From NCBI RefSeq assembly GCF_946480305.1, contig NZ_CAMLJQ010000009.1, positions 72,582 to 136,581 of the forward strand: DNA of 64,000 nucleotides. The letters run 5' to 3'. Positions within the stretch are counted from its first letter, which is position 1. Every line of letters begins with the position of its first letter. Of this stretch, positions 9,003 to 18,197 are shown in pieces. The position numbers and the translations under genes were made by a program. The stretch comes from an uncultured Caldimonas sp. Its GTDB lineage: Bacteria > Pseudomonadota > Gammaproteobacteria > Burkholderiales > Burkholderiaceae. Under the pieces are notes generated by a model. It did no database searches and had not been told where the DNA came from. It was given only the letters and a program-made list of their open reading frames with translations.

Positions 9003-9561
9003 GCCAGTCTCTCCTTGTAGTCAGTGGGAATTGCGCAATGCCGGGCGCCGCGAGGCAGCGGCCGACGGATATCGGTGGGGCCGGGAGCAGCACCCGTTGC
9101 ACGGGCTCCGCTGCCACCGCCCAAGGTCTGTTCGAGTCGCGATCGAAGGTCTCCAGGGCACCCCGCGCGGAGCCGAAGCCATGCGCGGCGGTCGTTGATC
9201 GAAAACGTCGCACCAGCGTGAGCGGCGGCCTCCGCAGGAGGCTTCTTTCCGTCTGCGCAACCCGAAACGGGAGGCGCTGTCAGAGGAGTGAGGAGGGTCC
9301 GGATCCCGAGGGCCGTTGCGGCCTTCGGCTCGATCGAACGTCGCCCGCTCCTATGCGGCAGCACGCGCTGATGCAGCGCAGAGACGCCAAGAAAGTCATC
9401 GACGGGGGATTCGACGGGAACCTGCCGGCAAAGAGCCGGCAGAAAACAGAAGAGACCTACGAAAAGACGGTCTTGTGCATACCTACGGGCACGAATGGTA
9501 CTCCTGTGCCCTTCCACATGATGGAAGCAGTGGTTTTGGCCTGGGGCAAGGCGGCAAGCGC
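9003..9561. other. Intergenic region, 559 bp, no supported gene
   Basis: No open frame here has a convincing ribosome-binding site or recognisable product. A perfect hairpin (CTGCCGGC, loop AAAGA, GCCGGCAG) lies at 9422-9442, and a second short stem (GGCCG/CGGCC) near 9311. Neither is followed by a T tract. The infA promoter should lie at the left end, reading leftwards. Confidence 0.5.
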
Positions 9562-9873
9562 TCAGTCCTTCAGCTGGTCGCGCTTGGCGGCGTTGGCAGC
9601 GCCGCCGGCAGTGCGCCCGTCGCCAAGGGAATTGCCGCTGCCGGCGACGTCGCTGCGCCAGGCTTCGGCGTCGTTGCGCTCCGGTTCGTCGTCGGCACGT
9701 TGCTCATCCGGCGCGCCCTCGGCAGGAGCGCGGGGGCTGCGCTGTGCCGGAGAGCCGCCCCGGTCGGCGGGGCTGGCGTCATAACGGGAGTCGTCGCTCT
9801 CGGGTGCACCCTCGGCAGGGGCCCGTGTACTGCGCTGCGGCGTGTCGCGCGCGGGGGTGCGGGATGTCGGCAT
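9562..9873 (-). CDS. Small hydrophilic low-complexity protein (103 aa)
   Basis: The ATG at 9871-9873 has TGGAG about seven bases upstream on the minus strand. The product has no hydrophobic segment, is rich in Ala, Asp, Glu, Arg, Ser and Pro, and contains a repeated unit (RAPAEGAPESDD and later RAPAEGAPDEQR). It looks intrinsically disordered, similar in character to small stress-inducible proteins. It is 43 bp downstream of a lipoprotein gene on the same strand. No family recognised. Confidence 0.5.
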   Translation of the reverse strand: MPTSRTPARDTPQRSTRAPAEGAPESDDSRYDASPADRGGSPAQRSPRAPAEGAPDEQRADDEPERNDAEAWRSDVAGSGNSLGDGRTAGGAANAAKRDQLKD

Positions 9874-9916
9874 CTGTGGCTCCAGGCGGGCGGCACTCGC
9901 CGCCCGCGTGCTTCGG

Positions 9917-10402
9917 TTACTGGGTGGTCGTCGTCCCGCCTTGTTGTTGGCGGCGACGCTCCTCTTCCGTCATCGGCGTGCCGGTGGTGCCGGTCGAACC
10001 GGAAACACCGGTGCCCGTGGCGCTGGTGCTGCCTGTCGCATCGGTGCCGGTGGTTCCCGTGGTGCCCGCCGGGGTGCCGGTCGTGCCCCCCGCGCCCGTT
10101 GTGCCGCCGGCGGCATCGGTACCCGTGCCAGTGGTGCTGCCATCCACCGACGGCGTGGTGGTTCCGGTCGCGCCGGTGGTGCCGCCGGTGCCCATCGTGC
10201 CCGCCGCGCCCGTGGACCCGGTGGTGTCGGTCGTGGCGCCGGGGCTCGTGGTCGTGCCCGTGGTGCCGGTCGCCGGCGCGGTCGGGTCGGCCTGGGCCAC
10301 CGGTTCCGGGGCGGCCTCGTCGCGCCGGTCGCAACCGGCCAGCGCAAAGACCGACGCCGCGGCAATGCTCGTCAAGGCAAGCGTGCGCTGCAGAGTATTC
10401 AT
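9917..10402 (-). CDS. Gly/Thr-rich putative lipoprotein
   Basis: The 161-residue product has a lipoprotein signal peptide: a basic N-terminus, a hydrophobic stretch and the lipobox LAGC with Cys24 as the lipidation site. After CDRRDE the protein is almost entirely Gly/Thr repeats of the type GTTG and GTDATG, ending in a charged segment ([10 protein letters not shown]). The start is preceded by TAGGAG. A lipid anchor followed by a flexible low-complexity tail suggests an envelope-attached disordered protein. Function unknown. Divergent from the hydrolase gene. Confidence 0.7.
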   Translation of the reverse strand: MNTLQRTLALTSIAAASVFALAGCDRRDEAAPEPVAQADPTAPATGTTGTTTSPGATTDTTGSTGAAGTMGTGGTTGATGTTTPSVDGSTTGTGTDAAGGTTGAGGTTGTPAGTTGTTGTDATGSTSATGTGVSGSTGTTGTPMTEEERRRQQQGGTTTTQ

Positions 10403-10774
10403 GCGTGTGCTCCTAAAAGGTCATGAGTCGTGAGAACGGTGCTCGACGCCGGAGGGCTGCAACGCGTCGCGCACCACCCGGAACGTGGCAGGCGGCGTGC
10501 CTGCGCCCCGTTCGAGTGCCTGCCGAGCGCTGCCTTGGTGCCACTGCGTAAAAAAGCGCCGCCCGCTGCCAGCTTTGCTGCCATTGCAGCGGCGAAACGC
10601 GCGGCTGTCGGACACCACCGACACGCCAGTCAGCGATCCAGGAGTCGCGCGCCTTGCCTGCGCTCCCTAGCATCCCTTTACATCGAAAGCATCTCCTGCA
10701 TGCGGTTACCGGCCCGGGAACCGCCCTTGCACGGCAGCAGATGCGACCCCTTCCCACCCTCGAGAAAGGCACAC
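10403..10774. other. Intergenic region between divergent genes, 372 bp
   Basis: This gap separates the leftward lipoprotein gene from the rightward hydrolase gene and should carry both promoters. Open frames crossing it have no ribosome-binding site and arginine-rich nonsense-like translations. I found no convincing operator, terminator or RNA gene in it. Confidence 0.4.
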
Positions 10775-11557
10775 ATGACGCACGGCGCCCTCGTTCACTC
10801 TCCGTCGCTTGCACTGCTGGCCCTGGAGCCCGTGCGCGCAGCCCTCGAATACGCCACCAGCCGGCTGGCCGCGCACGAGCAGCACCCACCCGGCGACGGT
10901 CACCCCGTGGTGATCTTTCCCGGCCTTGCCGCCGACAAGATGGCCGTGGGCCCGCTGCGCGGCTTTTGCGAACGCATGGGCTACGCAGCCTACGACTGGG
11001 GCCGCGGCGTGAACACCGGCCCCAAGGGCGACCTGGAGGAGTGGATCGACGACCTCTGCGCCGACGTGCTCACGCACCACGAAGAGCACGGCCGCCGCGT
11101 GAGCCTCGTGGGGTGGAGCCTCGGCGGCATCTACGCACGCGAAGTCGCGAAGAAGATTCCGTTCGCGATACGCCAGGTGGTGACGCTCGGCGCGCCCTTT
11201 GGGGGCAGCGGGGAGCACACCAACGTGGGGTGGCTCTACAAGCTGCTGTCCGGCCAGGCGCCGGTGGTCGATGAGGTGCTGCGCCGCCGCTTGTGCACAC
11301 CGCCGGACGTGCCGACCACCGCCATCTACAGCCGCACCGACGGCGTGGTGGCGTGGCAGTGCTGCGTGGAGCGCGACGCCGAGCATGTGGAAAGCATCGA
11401 GGTCAATGAGGCGAGCCACATCGGCCTGGTTTGGAACGCGCGGGTGTGGGCCATCCTGGCAGACCGGCTGAGCCAGCCCGAAGGACGCTGGCGCCCGTAT
11501 GCGCGGGGCGCGTCCGCCGCATGCCCGCTCGAGCTCGCCGAGCAGGACTACAACTGA
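10775..11557 (+). CDS. Alpha/beta hydrolase (esterase/lipase-like)
   Basis: A 260-residue protein with an alpha/beta-hydrolase core: [11 protein letters not shown] for the oxyanion region, the nucleophile elbow GWSLGG (Ser in G-x-S-x-G), an acid in YSRTDGVV and a terminal His in [10 protein letters not shown]. No signal peptide is seen, so it is probably cytoplasmic. The ATG at 10775 follows GAGAAAGG at 10762-10769. It ends 11 bp before the next gene, ybhP, whose ribosome-binding site overlaps its stop region. It therefore probably belongs to the phospholipid operon below, which hints at a lipid ester substrate; this is inference. Confidence 0.82.
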   Translation: MTHGALVHSPSLALLALEPVRAALEYATSRLAAHEQHPPGDGHPVVIFPGLAADKMAVGPLRGFCERMGYAAYDWGRGVNTGPKGDLEEWIDDLCADVLTHHEEHGRRVSLVGWSLGGIYAREVAKKIPFAIRQVVTLGAPFGGSGEHTNVGWLYKLLSGQAPVVDEVLRRRLCTPPDVPTTAIYSRTDGVVAWQCCVERDAEHVESIEVNEASHIGLVWNARVWAILADRLSQPEGRWRPYARGASAACPLELAEQDYN

Positions 11558-11568
11558 AAGGCGCCGAC

Positions 11569-12342
11569 GTGAGACACGCAGCCGGTGCCGCACCGTTGTC
11601 CGTGCGGGTGTTGACGGTCAACACCCACAAGGGATTCACGCCGCTGAACCGCCGCTTCATCCTGCATGAGTTGCGCGAGGCGGTGCGCAGCGTGTCGGCC
11701 GACATCGTGTTCCTGCAGGAGGTGCTGGGCACCCATGCCCGCCACCCCGAGCGCTTCGCGAACTGGCCGCAGGCGCCGCACTACGAGTTCCTGGCGGACT
11801 CGATGTGGAGCGACTTCGCCTACGGGCGCAACGCGATCTATCCGCACGGTCACCATGGCAACGCGGTGCTGTCGAAGTTTCCGATCACGCGCTATCAGAA
11901 CCGCGACGTCTCGATCGAGCGCAGCAAGGAGCGTCGCGGCCTGCTGCACTGCGTGCTGACGGTGCCGGGCGACGACAGGCAGGTGCATGTGATCTGCGTG
12001 CACCTGGGCTTGCGCGAGTCGCACCGCCGGCAACAGTTGCAGCTGCTGTGCGAACTGATCGAGCTGGAAGTGCCCGCCGATGCGCCGCTGGTGATCGCGG
12101 GCGACTTCAACGACTGGCGCCTGCGCGCCCACGAAGTGCTGCAACGCTGCGCCGGCCTGCGCGAGGTGTACGTCGAATCGCACGGCCACGCCGCGCGCAC
12201 CTTCCCGGCACGCTGGCCGGTGCTGCGGCTCGATCGCATCTACGTGCGCAACACGCGTTCTCACCGCCCCCTCACCTTGCCGCCCCGGCCGTGGTCACAC
12301 CTTTCGGACCATGCGCCGCTGGCGGCGGAGATCACCGTATGA
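11569..12342 (+). CDS. ybhP: Endonuclease/exonuclease/phosphatase family protein, YbhP-like
   Basis: A 257-residue EEP-fold metal-dependent phosphoesterase: [10 protein letters not shown] at the first strand, FLQEV with the catalytic Glu, GDFNDW with the catalytic Asp/Asn, and SDHAPL with the catalytic His near the C-terminus. I use the GTG at 11569 because AAAGG precedes it and the conserved domain begins about ten residues later. Its stop overlaps the clsB start (ATGA). The order ybhP-clsB-ybhN is the same as in Escherichia coli ybhP-ybhO-ybhN, and that context supports the name. A role in phospholipid metabolism is inferred; its substrate is not established. Confidence 0.85.
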   Translation: MRHAAGAAPLSVRVLTVNTHKGFTPLNRRFILHELREAVRSVSADIVFLQEVLGTHARHPERFANWPQAPHYEFLADSMWSDFAYGRNAIYPHGHHGNAVLSKFPITRYQNRDVSIERSKERRGLLHCVLTVPGDDRQVHVICVHLGLRESHRRQQLQLLCELIELEVPADAPLVIAGDFNDWRLRAHEVLQRCAGLREVYVESHGHAARTFPARWPVLRLDRIYVRNTRSHRPLTLPPRPWSHLSDHAPLAAEITV

Positions 12343-13616
12343 ACAGCGACGCCTCCTCTTCTTCTTCGTCCTGGAAATCCGGCCACCGCCTGCGCCTGCT
12401 GGAAAACGGCGAGGAGTTCTTCCCCCGGGTGTTCGAGGCGATTCGCGCCGCGCGGCGCGAGGTCCTGCTCGAAACCTTCATCCTGTTCGACGACAAGGTG
12501 GGCCGCGAGCTGCGCGAAGCGCTGATCGACGCGGCCCGGCGTGGCGTGCGCGTGGCGGTCACCGTCGACGGCTACGGCTCGCCCGATCTCTCGAAGGAGT
12601 TCGTCGAAGGCATGACGGTCGCCGGCGTGCGCTTCCAGATGTTCGACCCCAAGCCCAAGCTGATGGGCATGCGCACCAACCTGTTCCGGCGCATGCACCG
12701 CAAGCTGGTGGTGGTGGACGAGCGCAGCGCCTTCGTGGGCGGCATCAACTTCTCGATCGAGCACCTGTGGGAGTTCGGCCCCGCGGCCAAGCAGGACTAC
12801 GCGGTGGAGGTGGAAGGCCCGGTGGTGCAGGACATGCATCGTTTCGTGCTCGAGCAGATGGGACTGGAGCCGCTCGCCCCGCGGCGCCTGCGGCTCGTGC
12901 AGGGCACGGCCGCGCAAGGCGACCTGGGCGGGGCACTGGTGCGTTTCGTCACGCGCGACAACCAGGAGCACCGCACCGACATCGAGCAGCAGTACCTGTC
13001 GGCGCTGCGCTCGGCACGCCGCCAGATCGTCATCGCCAATGCGTACTTCTTCCCCGGCTACCGGCTGCTGCGCGAGATCCGCCGCGCGGCCCGACGCGGC
13101 GTCGACGTGCGGCTGGTGCTGCAAGGCGAGCCCGACATGGCGATCGCGCAGATGGCAGGCCGCGTGCTGTATGACTTTCTGCTGCGTGACGGCGTGAGGG
13201 TGTACGAATACTGCGAACGGCCGCTGCACGGCAAGGTGGCCGTGGTCGACGACGAATGGGCCACCGTCGGCTCCAGCAACCTCGACCCGCTGAGCCTGTC
13301 GCTCAACCTTGAAGCCAACGTCGTCGTGCGCGACCCGTACTTCGCACACCAGCTGCGCGCCAAGCTCGCCTCGCTGATCCACAAGCATTGTCGCGAGATG
13401 GGTCCCGAGCACCGCCCGCGCCCGCGCTGGTGGCAGATGAGCTTCGGGCTGCTGATCTTTCACGTGTTGCGGCGCTTCCCCGCGTGGGCCGGCTGGCTGC
13501 CGGCGCACACGCCCAAGCTCTCCACCGTGCCGCCGCCCGCACAGGCCGCCGCCGAGATGGCCGACCAGCAACCCGCGCATGCCCCCAGCCGCCCCCTGAC
13601 GAAAGGCGCGCGATGA
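12339..13616 (+). CDS. clsB: Cardiolipin synthase B (phospholipase D family)
   Basis: A 425-residue phospholipase-D superfamily enzyme with two HKD motifs, [16 protein letters not shown] (N-terminal half) and [18 protein letters not shown] (C-terminal half). Enzymes of this type join phosphatidyl groups to make cardiolipin through a phosphohistidine intermediate. There are no N-terminal membrane helices, which distinguishes ClsB/YbhO from ClsA; a hydrophobic segment near residue 370-390 ([13 protein letters not shown]) may contact the membrane. The ATG overlaps the ybhP stop and the stop overlaps the ybhN start, both as ATGA, so translation of the three is probably coupled. Confidence 0.92.
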   Translation: MNSDASSSSSSWKSGHRLRLLENGEEFFPRVFEAIRAARREVLLETFILFDDKVGRELREALIDAARRGVRVAVTVDGYGSPDLSKEFVEGMTVAGVRFQMFDPKPKLMGMRTNLFRRMHRKLVVVDERSAFVGGINFSIEHLWEFGPAAKQDYAVEVEGPVVQDMHRFVLEQMGLEPLAPRRLRLVQGTAAQGDLGGALVRFVTRDNQEHRTDIEQQYLSALRSARRQIVIANAYFFPGYRLLREIRRAARRGVDVRLVLQGEPDMAIAQMAGRVLYDFLLRDGVRVYEYCERPLHGKVAVVDDEWATVGSSNLDPLSLSLNLEANVVVRDPYFAHQLRAKLASLIHKHCREMGPEHRPRPRWWQMSFGLLIFHVLRRFPAWAGWLPAHTPKLSTVPPPAQAAAEMADQQPAHAPSRPLTKGAR

Positions 13617-14620
13617 ACACCGCTGCCCACAAGCGCCTGCACGCCGCGGCCGACGAGAACGACGGTGCGACCGGCTGGCGCGCCAGATGGCCGTTGATCA
13701 AGCGGGTGCTGACCTATGCGTTTTTCGCGGCCGTGCTTGCGCTGCTCGTCTCGCACGCGCGGCAGGTCGATTGGTCGGAGGTGGCCAATACGTTGCGTCG
13801 CTATCCGTTGCCCACGCTCGCGCTGGCAGCAGGGCTGGGTGCCGTCAGCCACCTGCTCTACAGCTGCTTCGACCTGTTCGGCCGCCGCTATACCGGCCAC
13901 GGACTGCGCCGCGCGCAGGTGATGACGGTCGGCTTCGTCAGCTATGCCGTGAACCTGAACCTGGGAGCGCTGGTCGGCGGTGTCGCCTTCCGCTACCGGC
14001 TCTATTCGAGGCTGGGTCTGGACAACGGCACGATCACCCGTGTGCTCGGCATGAGCGTGCTGACCAACTGGCTCGGCTACCTGATGCTCGCGGGCGCGGT
14101 GTTCGCGTCCCGCGCGATCGAAGTGCCGCCGCAGTGGAAGATCGGCAGCGGCGGCCTGCAACTGGTGGGGCTGGCGCTGCTGGCCGTCGTGGCGGCCTAC
14201 CTGGTGGCGTGCGTGCGTTCCCGGCGCCGCAGCTTCAGCGTGCGCGGGCACGAGATCGAACTGCCGCCGTGGCGCATGGTCGTCGTGCAACTGGCACTGT
14301 CATGCGCCAACTGGCTCGTGATTGCGGGTGTCGTGTATGTCTTGCTGCAACAGAAGGTGGACTACCCGGTGGTCGTGGCCGTGCTGATGGTGAGCGCGGT
14401 GGCGGGCGTGCTGACGCACATTCCCGCCGGCCTGGGCGTGATGGAGGCGGTGTTCATCAGCCTGCTCGGCGGCCAGGTGCCGCAAGGCCAGTTGCTGGCC
14501 GCGCTGCTGGCCTATCGGGCGGTGTATTACCTTGCGCCGCTGGCCGTGGCCGGGTTGCTGTACCTCACGCTGGAAGCCGGCGCCAAGAAGGCCGGGCCGC
14601 GCGAAGGAGCAAACGAGTGA
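13613..14620 (+). CDS. ybhN: YbhN/UPF0104 family membrane protein (LPG synthase-like transmembrane domain)
   Basis: A 335-residue integral membrane protein with about eight hydrophobic segments, matching the flippase-like transmembrane domain of lysylphosphatidylglycerol synthases (MprF N-terminal half) without the aminoacyl-transferase half. Typical family features are the HLLYSCFDLFGRRY segment and the HIPAGLGVMEAVF loop. Given its coupling to clsB it may move or organise anionic phospholipids across the inner membrane; that is inference. ATG at 13613 overlaps the clsB TGA. Three bases separate its stop from the stop of the convergent small gene. Confidence 0.88.
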   Translation: MNTAAHKRLHAAADENDGATGWRARWPLIKRVLTYAFFAAVLALLVSHARQVDWSEVANTLRRYPLPTLALAAGLGAVSHLLYSCFDLFGRRYTGHGLRRAQVMTVGFVSYAVNLNLGALVGGVAFRYRLYSRLGLDNGTITRVLGMSVLTNWLGYLMLAGAVFASRAIEVPPQWKIGSGGLQLVGLALLAVVAAYLVACVRSRRRSFSVRGHEIELPPWRMVVVQLALSCANWLVIAGVVYVLLQQKVDYPVVVAVLMVSAVAGVLTHIPAGLGVMEAVFISLLGGQVPQGQLLAALLAYRAVYYLAPLAVAGLLYLTLEAGAKKAGPREGANE

Positions 14621-14622
14621 AG

Positions 14623-14844
14623 CTACTGCTTGGTGGCCGAGAACGGCGCCACCACGCCGGCGCTTTCGGCAAGCTCGGCGAGCATCGCGCGGGCCACCGG
14701 ACTCAACGACTCGTTGTGCGAGGCGGCCTCCAGCGCCGAGGCGAAGGTGGCGTAGTTGCACTTGGAAGCGGCTGCCAGCGCGAGCAGCGACTGGCGCCAG
14801 ACTTGCTGGAGGATGTCCAGGGTTTCGGTCTGAGTCGGATTCAT
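14623..14844 (-). CDS. Small hypothetical protein (73 aa)
   Basis: A short alpha-helical protein, MNPTQTETLDILQQVW at the start, with no signal or membrane segment. The ATG at 14842-14844 has AGGA seven bases upstream on the minus strand. It has helix-forming Ala/Leu-rich sequence with conserved-looking aromatic residues (VWRQSLLAL, CNYATFASAL) and could be a short helical-bundle protein. The phasin-like pattern (Q..WRQSLLAL) is suggestive only. It converges with ybhN. Confidence 0.5.
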   Translation of the reverse strand: MNPTQTETLDILQQVWRQSLLALAAASKCNYATFASALEAASHNESLSPVARAMLAELAESAGVVAPFSATKQ

Positions 14845-15064
14845 CGGCGTCCTGCGAGGTAGGTGTCGTCAAGTTGCCGGGCCGAAATGGGCCCCGGCGC
14901 CGCTCTCTCGTCGGCACGAACGATGCAGCATACGCCGTACCCACCTCCATGTGAATTCACCAGATGTTGCGGCGCCTGCCCCTGCTCCTGTCGGTTCTGA
15001 CAGCCCTGATCGTCGCTGCCGGCGCGCACCGCGGCCACCTCGACGGCAGCTGCCGTGTCTGCCA

Positions 15065-16057
15065 ATGAAGAGCGCAGCATGCACCGTACGCGCCGCCACC
15101 TGCGCGCTGCTGGCGCTCGGCCTGCAGGCCGCCGGGGCCGCCGAGACCCTGCCCTCGCTGGCAATCGACCGCGAGGGCATCACCGTCTCGGGCCTGTCGT
15201 CGGGCGGGTACATGGCGGTGCAGTTGCAGGTGGCCTACGCCGCCACCTTCAGCGGCGTGGCAGCCGTGGCCGCCGGCCCCTACTACTGCGCCGAGGGCTC
15301 GGCGCGCCACGCGAGCGAGCGCTGCCTGACCGGCGAGCCCGAACCCCCGGTGACGCGCCTTGCCGCCATTACACGCGCATGGGCGGCGCTGGGCCTGATC
15401 GACGCCACGCATCACTTGCGGCACACCCGCGCCTATCTCTTCTCGGGTCAGCGCGACAGCGTGGTGCGCCCCGCCGTGACCGACGCGCTGGCCCGCTACC
15501 TGCGCGCCTTCGTGCCCGAAGCCGCCACGCGCTACCGCAACGACGTGCCGGCCGAGCACGGCATGGTCACCGACGACCATGGCCAGCCGTGCGGGCGCAA
15601 GGGCCGGCCGTTCATCAACGACTGCGATTTCGACCTCGCCGGCGAACTGCTGGCGCACCTGTACGGCCCCCTGCAGCCGCGCGGCCCGTCCCAGCCACCC
15701 GGCGGCCGTTTCGTCGAGTTCGACCAGCGCGAGTTCATCCGCGGCCGGGGCATGGCCGACAGCGGCTGGCTGTTCGTGCCCGACACATGCCAGCGCGACA
15801 CTGGTTGCCGCCTGCACGTGGTGCTGCACGGCTGCGGTCAGAACACGCAGCGGCTGGGCGACGAATACGTGCGCCACACCGGCTACAACCGCTGGGCCGC
15901 GACCAACCGCATCGTCATGCTGTACCCGCAGACCAGCAGCGATGCGCCGCACGCCTGCTGGGATTGGTGGGGCTACACCGGCCCCCACTACGCCCAGCGC
16001 ACCGCGCCGCAGATGGGCGCCATCAAGGCCATGGTCGAGCGCCTCACCGGCCGTTGA
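15065..16057 (+). CDS. PHB depolymerase family esterase (secreted)
   Basis: The 330-residue product has a Sec signal peptide (KSAACTVRAATCALLALGLQ, cleavage probably after AGAA). The catalytic domain has the lipase-box-like GLSSGGYMAVQ with its Ser, the oxyanion HGCGQ in VLHGCGQN, and the late CWDWWGY segment typical of polyhydroxybutyrate depolymerases that attack amorphous or oligomeric PHB. Five or more cysteines suggest disulphides in the periplasm. The start at 15065 is chosen because the signal peptide begins there. Substrate could be PHB, its oligomers or another ester. It stands alone between a small minus-strand gene and a LysR gene. Confidence 0.82.
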   Translation: MKSAACTVRAATCALLALGLQAAGAAETLPSLAIDREGITVSGLSSGGYMAVQLQVAYAATFSGVAAVAAGPYYCAEGSARHASERCLTGEPEPPVTRLAAITRAWAALGLIDATHHLRHTRAYLFSGQRDSVVRPAVTDALARYLRAFVPEAATRYRNDVPAEHGMVTDDHGQPCGRKGRPFINDCDFDLAGELLAHLYGPLQPRGPSQPPGGRFVEFDQREFIRGRGMADSGWLFVPDTCQRDTGCRLHVVLHGCGQNTQRLGDEYVRHTGYNRWAATNRIVMLYPQTSSDAPHACWDWWGYTGPHYAQRTAPQMGAIKAMVERLTGR

Positions 16058-16184
16058 GCCGCCCGCCGCAAACCCCCACGACTTGTTGAACCGCTCCTAA
16101 AGAGTCCTTAAACACGACTTTCCACAATCGCTCCCATCGGCAGGCGGCGTGTGCTCGCCCCGCCCAACAAAGCAGGAGTAGGGA

Positions 16185-17096
16185 ATGGATCGACTGCACT
16201 CGATGCGTGCGTTTGCGAAGGTGATCGACGAAGGCGGCTTTGCGGCGGCAGCCCGTGCGATGGATGTGTCGGCCGCTGCGGTGACGCGGCTGGTGGCCGA
16301 CCTGGAAAAACACCTGGAAGTGCGACTGATCCACCGCTCCACCCGCCGCCTGTCGCTCACGCCCACCGGCCAGGGCTACCTGGAACGCGTGCGCTCCATC
16401 CTGAAGCAACTCGACGAGGCGGAAGCCCAGGTGGACGCCACCGTGCGCAAGCCGGCCGGCACCGTGAAAGTCAGCGTGCCGTCTGCCGCAGTGGCCCGGT
16501 TGCTCACTGCACGCCTGCCGGCGCTGCAGCAGCAACACCCCAAGCTCGACGTGAGCCTGCGCGTGGCGGACAGCGCCGCCGACAACGAGGCCGACATCGC
16601 CCTGGTGCTCGGCGGCCACCAGGCCCCCGCCAGCCTGGAGGCCGACACCGTGGCCCGCGCGGTGCTGCGCAGCCGGGGCGTGCTATGCGCCGCCCCCGCC
16701 TACCTGAAGCGCGCCGGCACACCGCTCGAGCCGCAAGATCTGCAGCGCCACGCCTGCCTGCTGGCCAGCCCGGAAGGCACCGGCACACCGCAGCCCTGGC
16801 AACTCACGAGCGAGCACGACCGCCATGCGCGCCAGCAGGTGGCGGGCAACTCGAGCCTCAGCGCGCAGCACCCCGACACTCTGTATGCCGCTGCGCTGGG
16901 TGGCCTGGGCATCGTCGGCCTGCCTTCGCTGCTGCTCGAAGATGCACTGGCCGAAGGCCGCCTGGTCCCCGTGCTGCCCGAATGGGAGCCGCCCACGTTC
17001 ACGCTGTATGCGGCCATGCCGTCGCGCAAGTTCGTGCCGGCGCGCACGCGGGCCGTCATGGAATTCCTGGCGCACGGGCTCAAGACCGATGCGTAG
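16185..17096 (+). CDS. LysR-family transcriptional regulator
   Basis: A 303-residue LysR-type regulator: winged helix at residues 1-60 (MHSMRAFAKVIDEGGF type start, AVTRLVADLEKHLEVRLIHR, then STRRLSLTPTG) followed by the periplasmic-binding-like effector domain. The ATG at 16185 has AGGAG at 16172-16176. A weak sigma-70-like pair (TTGAAC at 16086, TAAACA at 16109, 17-bp spacer) lies upstream. No divergent partner gene faces it, so its target is not obvious from the context. Confidence 0.9.
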   Translation: MDRLHSMRAFAKVIDEGGFAAAARAMDVSAAAVTRLVADLEKHLEVRLIHRSTRRLSLTPTGQGYLERVRSILKQLDEAEAQVDATVRKPAGTVKVSVPSAAVARLLTARLPALQQQHPKLDVSLRVADSAADNEADIALVLGGHQAPASLEADTVARAVLRSRGVLCAAPAYLKRAGTPLEPQDLQRHACLLASPEGTGTPQPWQLTSEHDRHARQQVAGNSSLSAQHPDTLYAAALGGLGIVGLPSLLLEDALAEGRLVPVLPEWEPPTFTLYAAMPSRKFVPARTRAVMEFLAHGLKTDA

Positions 17097-17206
17097 GTTT
17101 TGTCCTACATGCGGATCGGACGACCGCCCCTCCACAACGAAGCCGCCGTTCCGTACAGTCCTTGCATCAACCCCTATGGAAACGCTTTATCTTCCTGGGT
17201 GACGCA

Positions 17207-17443
17207 ATGGACAGAACAAATAGCGGCAAGTACCTTCTTCTCGTCGGCAACCCTGAAGCGCCCCGCGCGCTGCTGTTCGGATGCCGGCACGACTATCTCG
17301 CAGAGCTGGAACACGACGAGTTCGTGATCGAAGACCTGATGAAAGCCGGCGCGCCGTGCCCGCCGCCCGAGCCATTGGCACGCAACATCGCCCCGGACCT
17401 CGACCCCACGCAGACCCGCTGCTACCAGCTCGCCGACTGGTGA
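17207..17443 (+). CDS. Small hypothetical protein (78 aa)
   Basis: ATG at 17207. The product is soluble and acidic, with two internal cysteines (FGCRHDY and GAPCPPPEP) and a third near the C-terminus (TRCYQLADW). Composition is that of a real folded protein. It follows the LysR gene by 110 bp. Family not recognised; the start has only a weak GGGTGA upstream. Confidence 0.5.
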   Translation: MDRTNSGKYLLLVGNPEAPRALLFGCRHDYLAELEHDEFVIEDLMKAGAPCPPPEPLARNIAPDLDPTQTRCYQLADW

Positions 17444-17491
17444 GTGCCTGAGAGGGTTGCGCCACCACCGCGCAGCCCACCACCGCCCCGG

Positions 17492-17812
17492 TCAATCGAC
17501 CACGCTGGTGATCTGCCAGCGCAACGGGCTGTGCGGGCGAGCGTCGTCGCCCGCTTCGATCAGCACGCCCTCCCCTTGCTGGCCGCGGCCGACAGACGCC
17601 GGATCGCAACCATGCAGCACGATCGCCGGCCCCATGTCGTTGGCAATGCGCAGCACGGTGTCATCGCCGTCCACCTCGAACGGCCCGTCGTGCCAGCGCA
17701 GGCACCGGCCGGGGTCGTCGGCCAACCACCGGCCTGCACGCAGCTCGAAACTGGCGTGGCGCTGTTCGTCGAGGTGCAAGGTACCCAGCACCACCCGCGA
17801 CGTCGTCTGCAT
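17492..17812 (-). CDS. Hypothetical protein (106 aa)
   Basis: A small soluble protein that begins MQTTSRVVLGTLHLDE. It has a beta-rich pattern (RHASFELRAGRW, GPAIVLHGCDP, RWQITSVVD) and a single cysteine. A strong GAGGAGG lies six bases before the ATG at 17810-17812 on the minus strand, which supports expression. It is 17 bp downstream of another small minus-strand gene, so the two are probably cotranscribed. No family recognised. Confidence 0.6.
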   Translation of the reverse strand: MQTTSRVVLGTLHLDEQRHASFELRAGRWLADDPGRCLRWHDGPFEVDGDDTVLRIANDMGPAIVLHGCDPASVGRGQQGEGVLIEAGDDARPHSPLRWQITSVVD

Positions 17813-17829
17813 GATCGGCCTCCTCGTGC

Positions 17830-18108
17830 TCAGGTGCCGATCGACAACGAAGGCGTGCCTTCGGTCGGGTCATGATCCGGCGAGTGGTGGAGATGCTGAG
17901 CGCCTCCGGCCCGCCGCGCCTCGCGCCAACGGTCGAACTCGCGGCAGAAGCGCTGATAGCGCTGCTCGCACCATGCGCGGTAGTCCTCGTCCAGCCGGCG
18001 GGCGTGCTCTTCGCGCCACTGGCGGTAGTGCTCGTCGGTCGGGTCGTGCACCGGTGCGTGGGAAGGTGTGCGGTCGCGGCCATGGTGGCCGAAGAAGCTG
18101 GAATGCAT
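17830..18108 (-). CDS. Small charged protein with SWFGD-like WR repeats
   Basis: A 92-residue, highly charged, His/Trp/Arg-rich protein. The segment HYRQWREEHARRLDEDYRAW followed by a run ending EFDRWREAR resembles the repeated YxxWRxE...LDxDYxxWR pattern at the end of SWFGD-domain proteins, and FFGHHGRDR at the N-terminus resembles the SWFGD motif itself. SWFGD proteins are usually found with BON or stress proteins; function unknown. The match is by eye. No strong ribosome-binding site, but the repeat pattern argues for a real gene. Confidence 0.55.
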   Translation of the reverse strand: MHSSFFGHHGRDRTPSHAPVHDPTDEHYRQWREEHARRLDEDYRAWCEQRYQRFCREFDRWREARRAGGAQHLHHSPDHDPTEGTPSLSIGT

Positions 18109-18197
18109 GGCAAGGGCTGATGTGAGGCTGCAAACGCCTACGCCTCAGCAAGCCATGTTCCCAGCGGTGCGGATGCCTGGCACCCGCGGCGCCACAT

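Noticed and set aside
9422..9442. Perfect hairpin CTGCCGGC/GCCGGCAG as a terminator
   Set aside because: No T tract follows on either strand, and it lies 120 bp from the nearest stop codon; kept only as a structure inside the intergenic entry.
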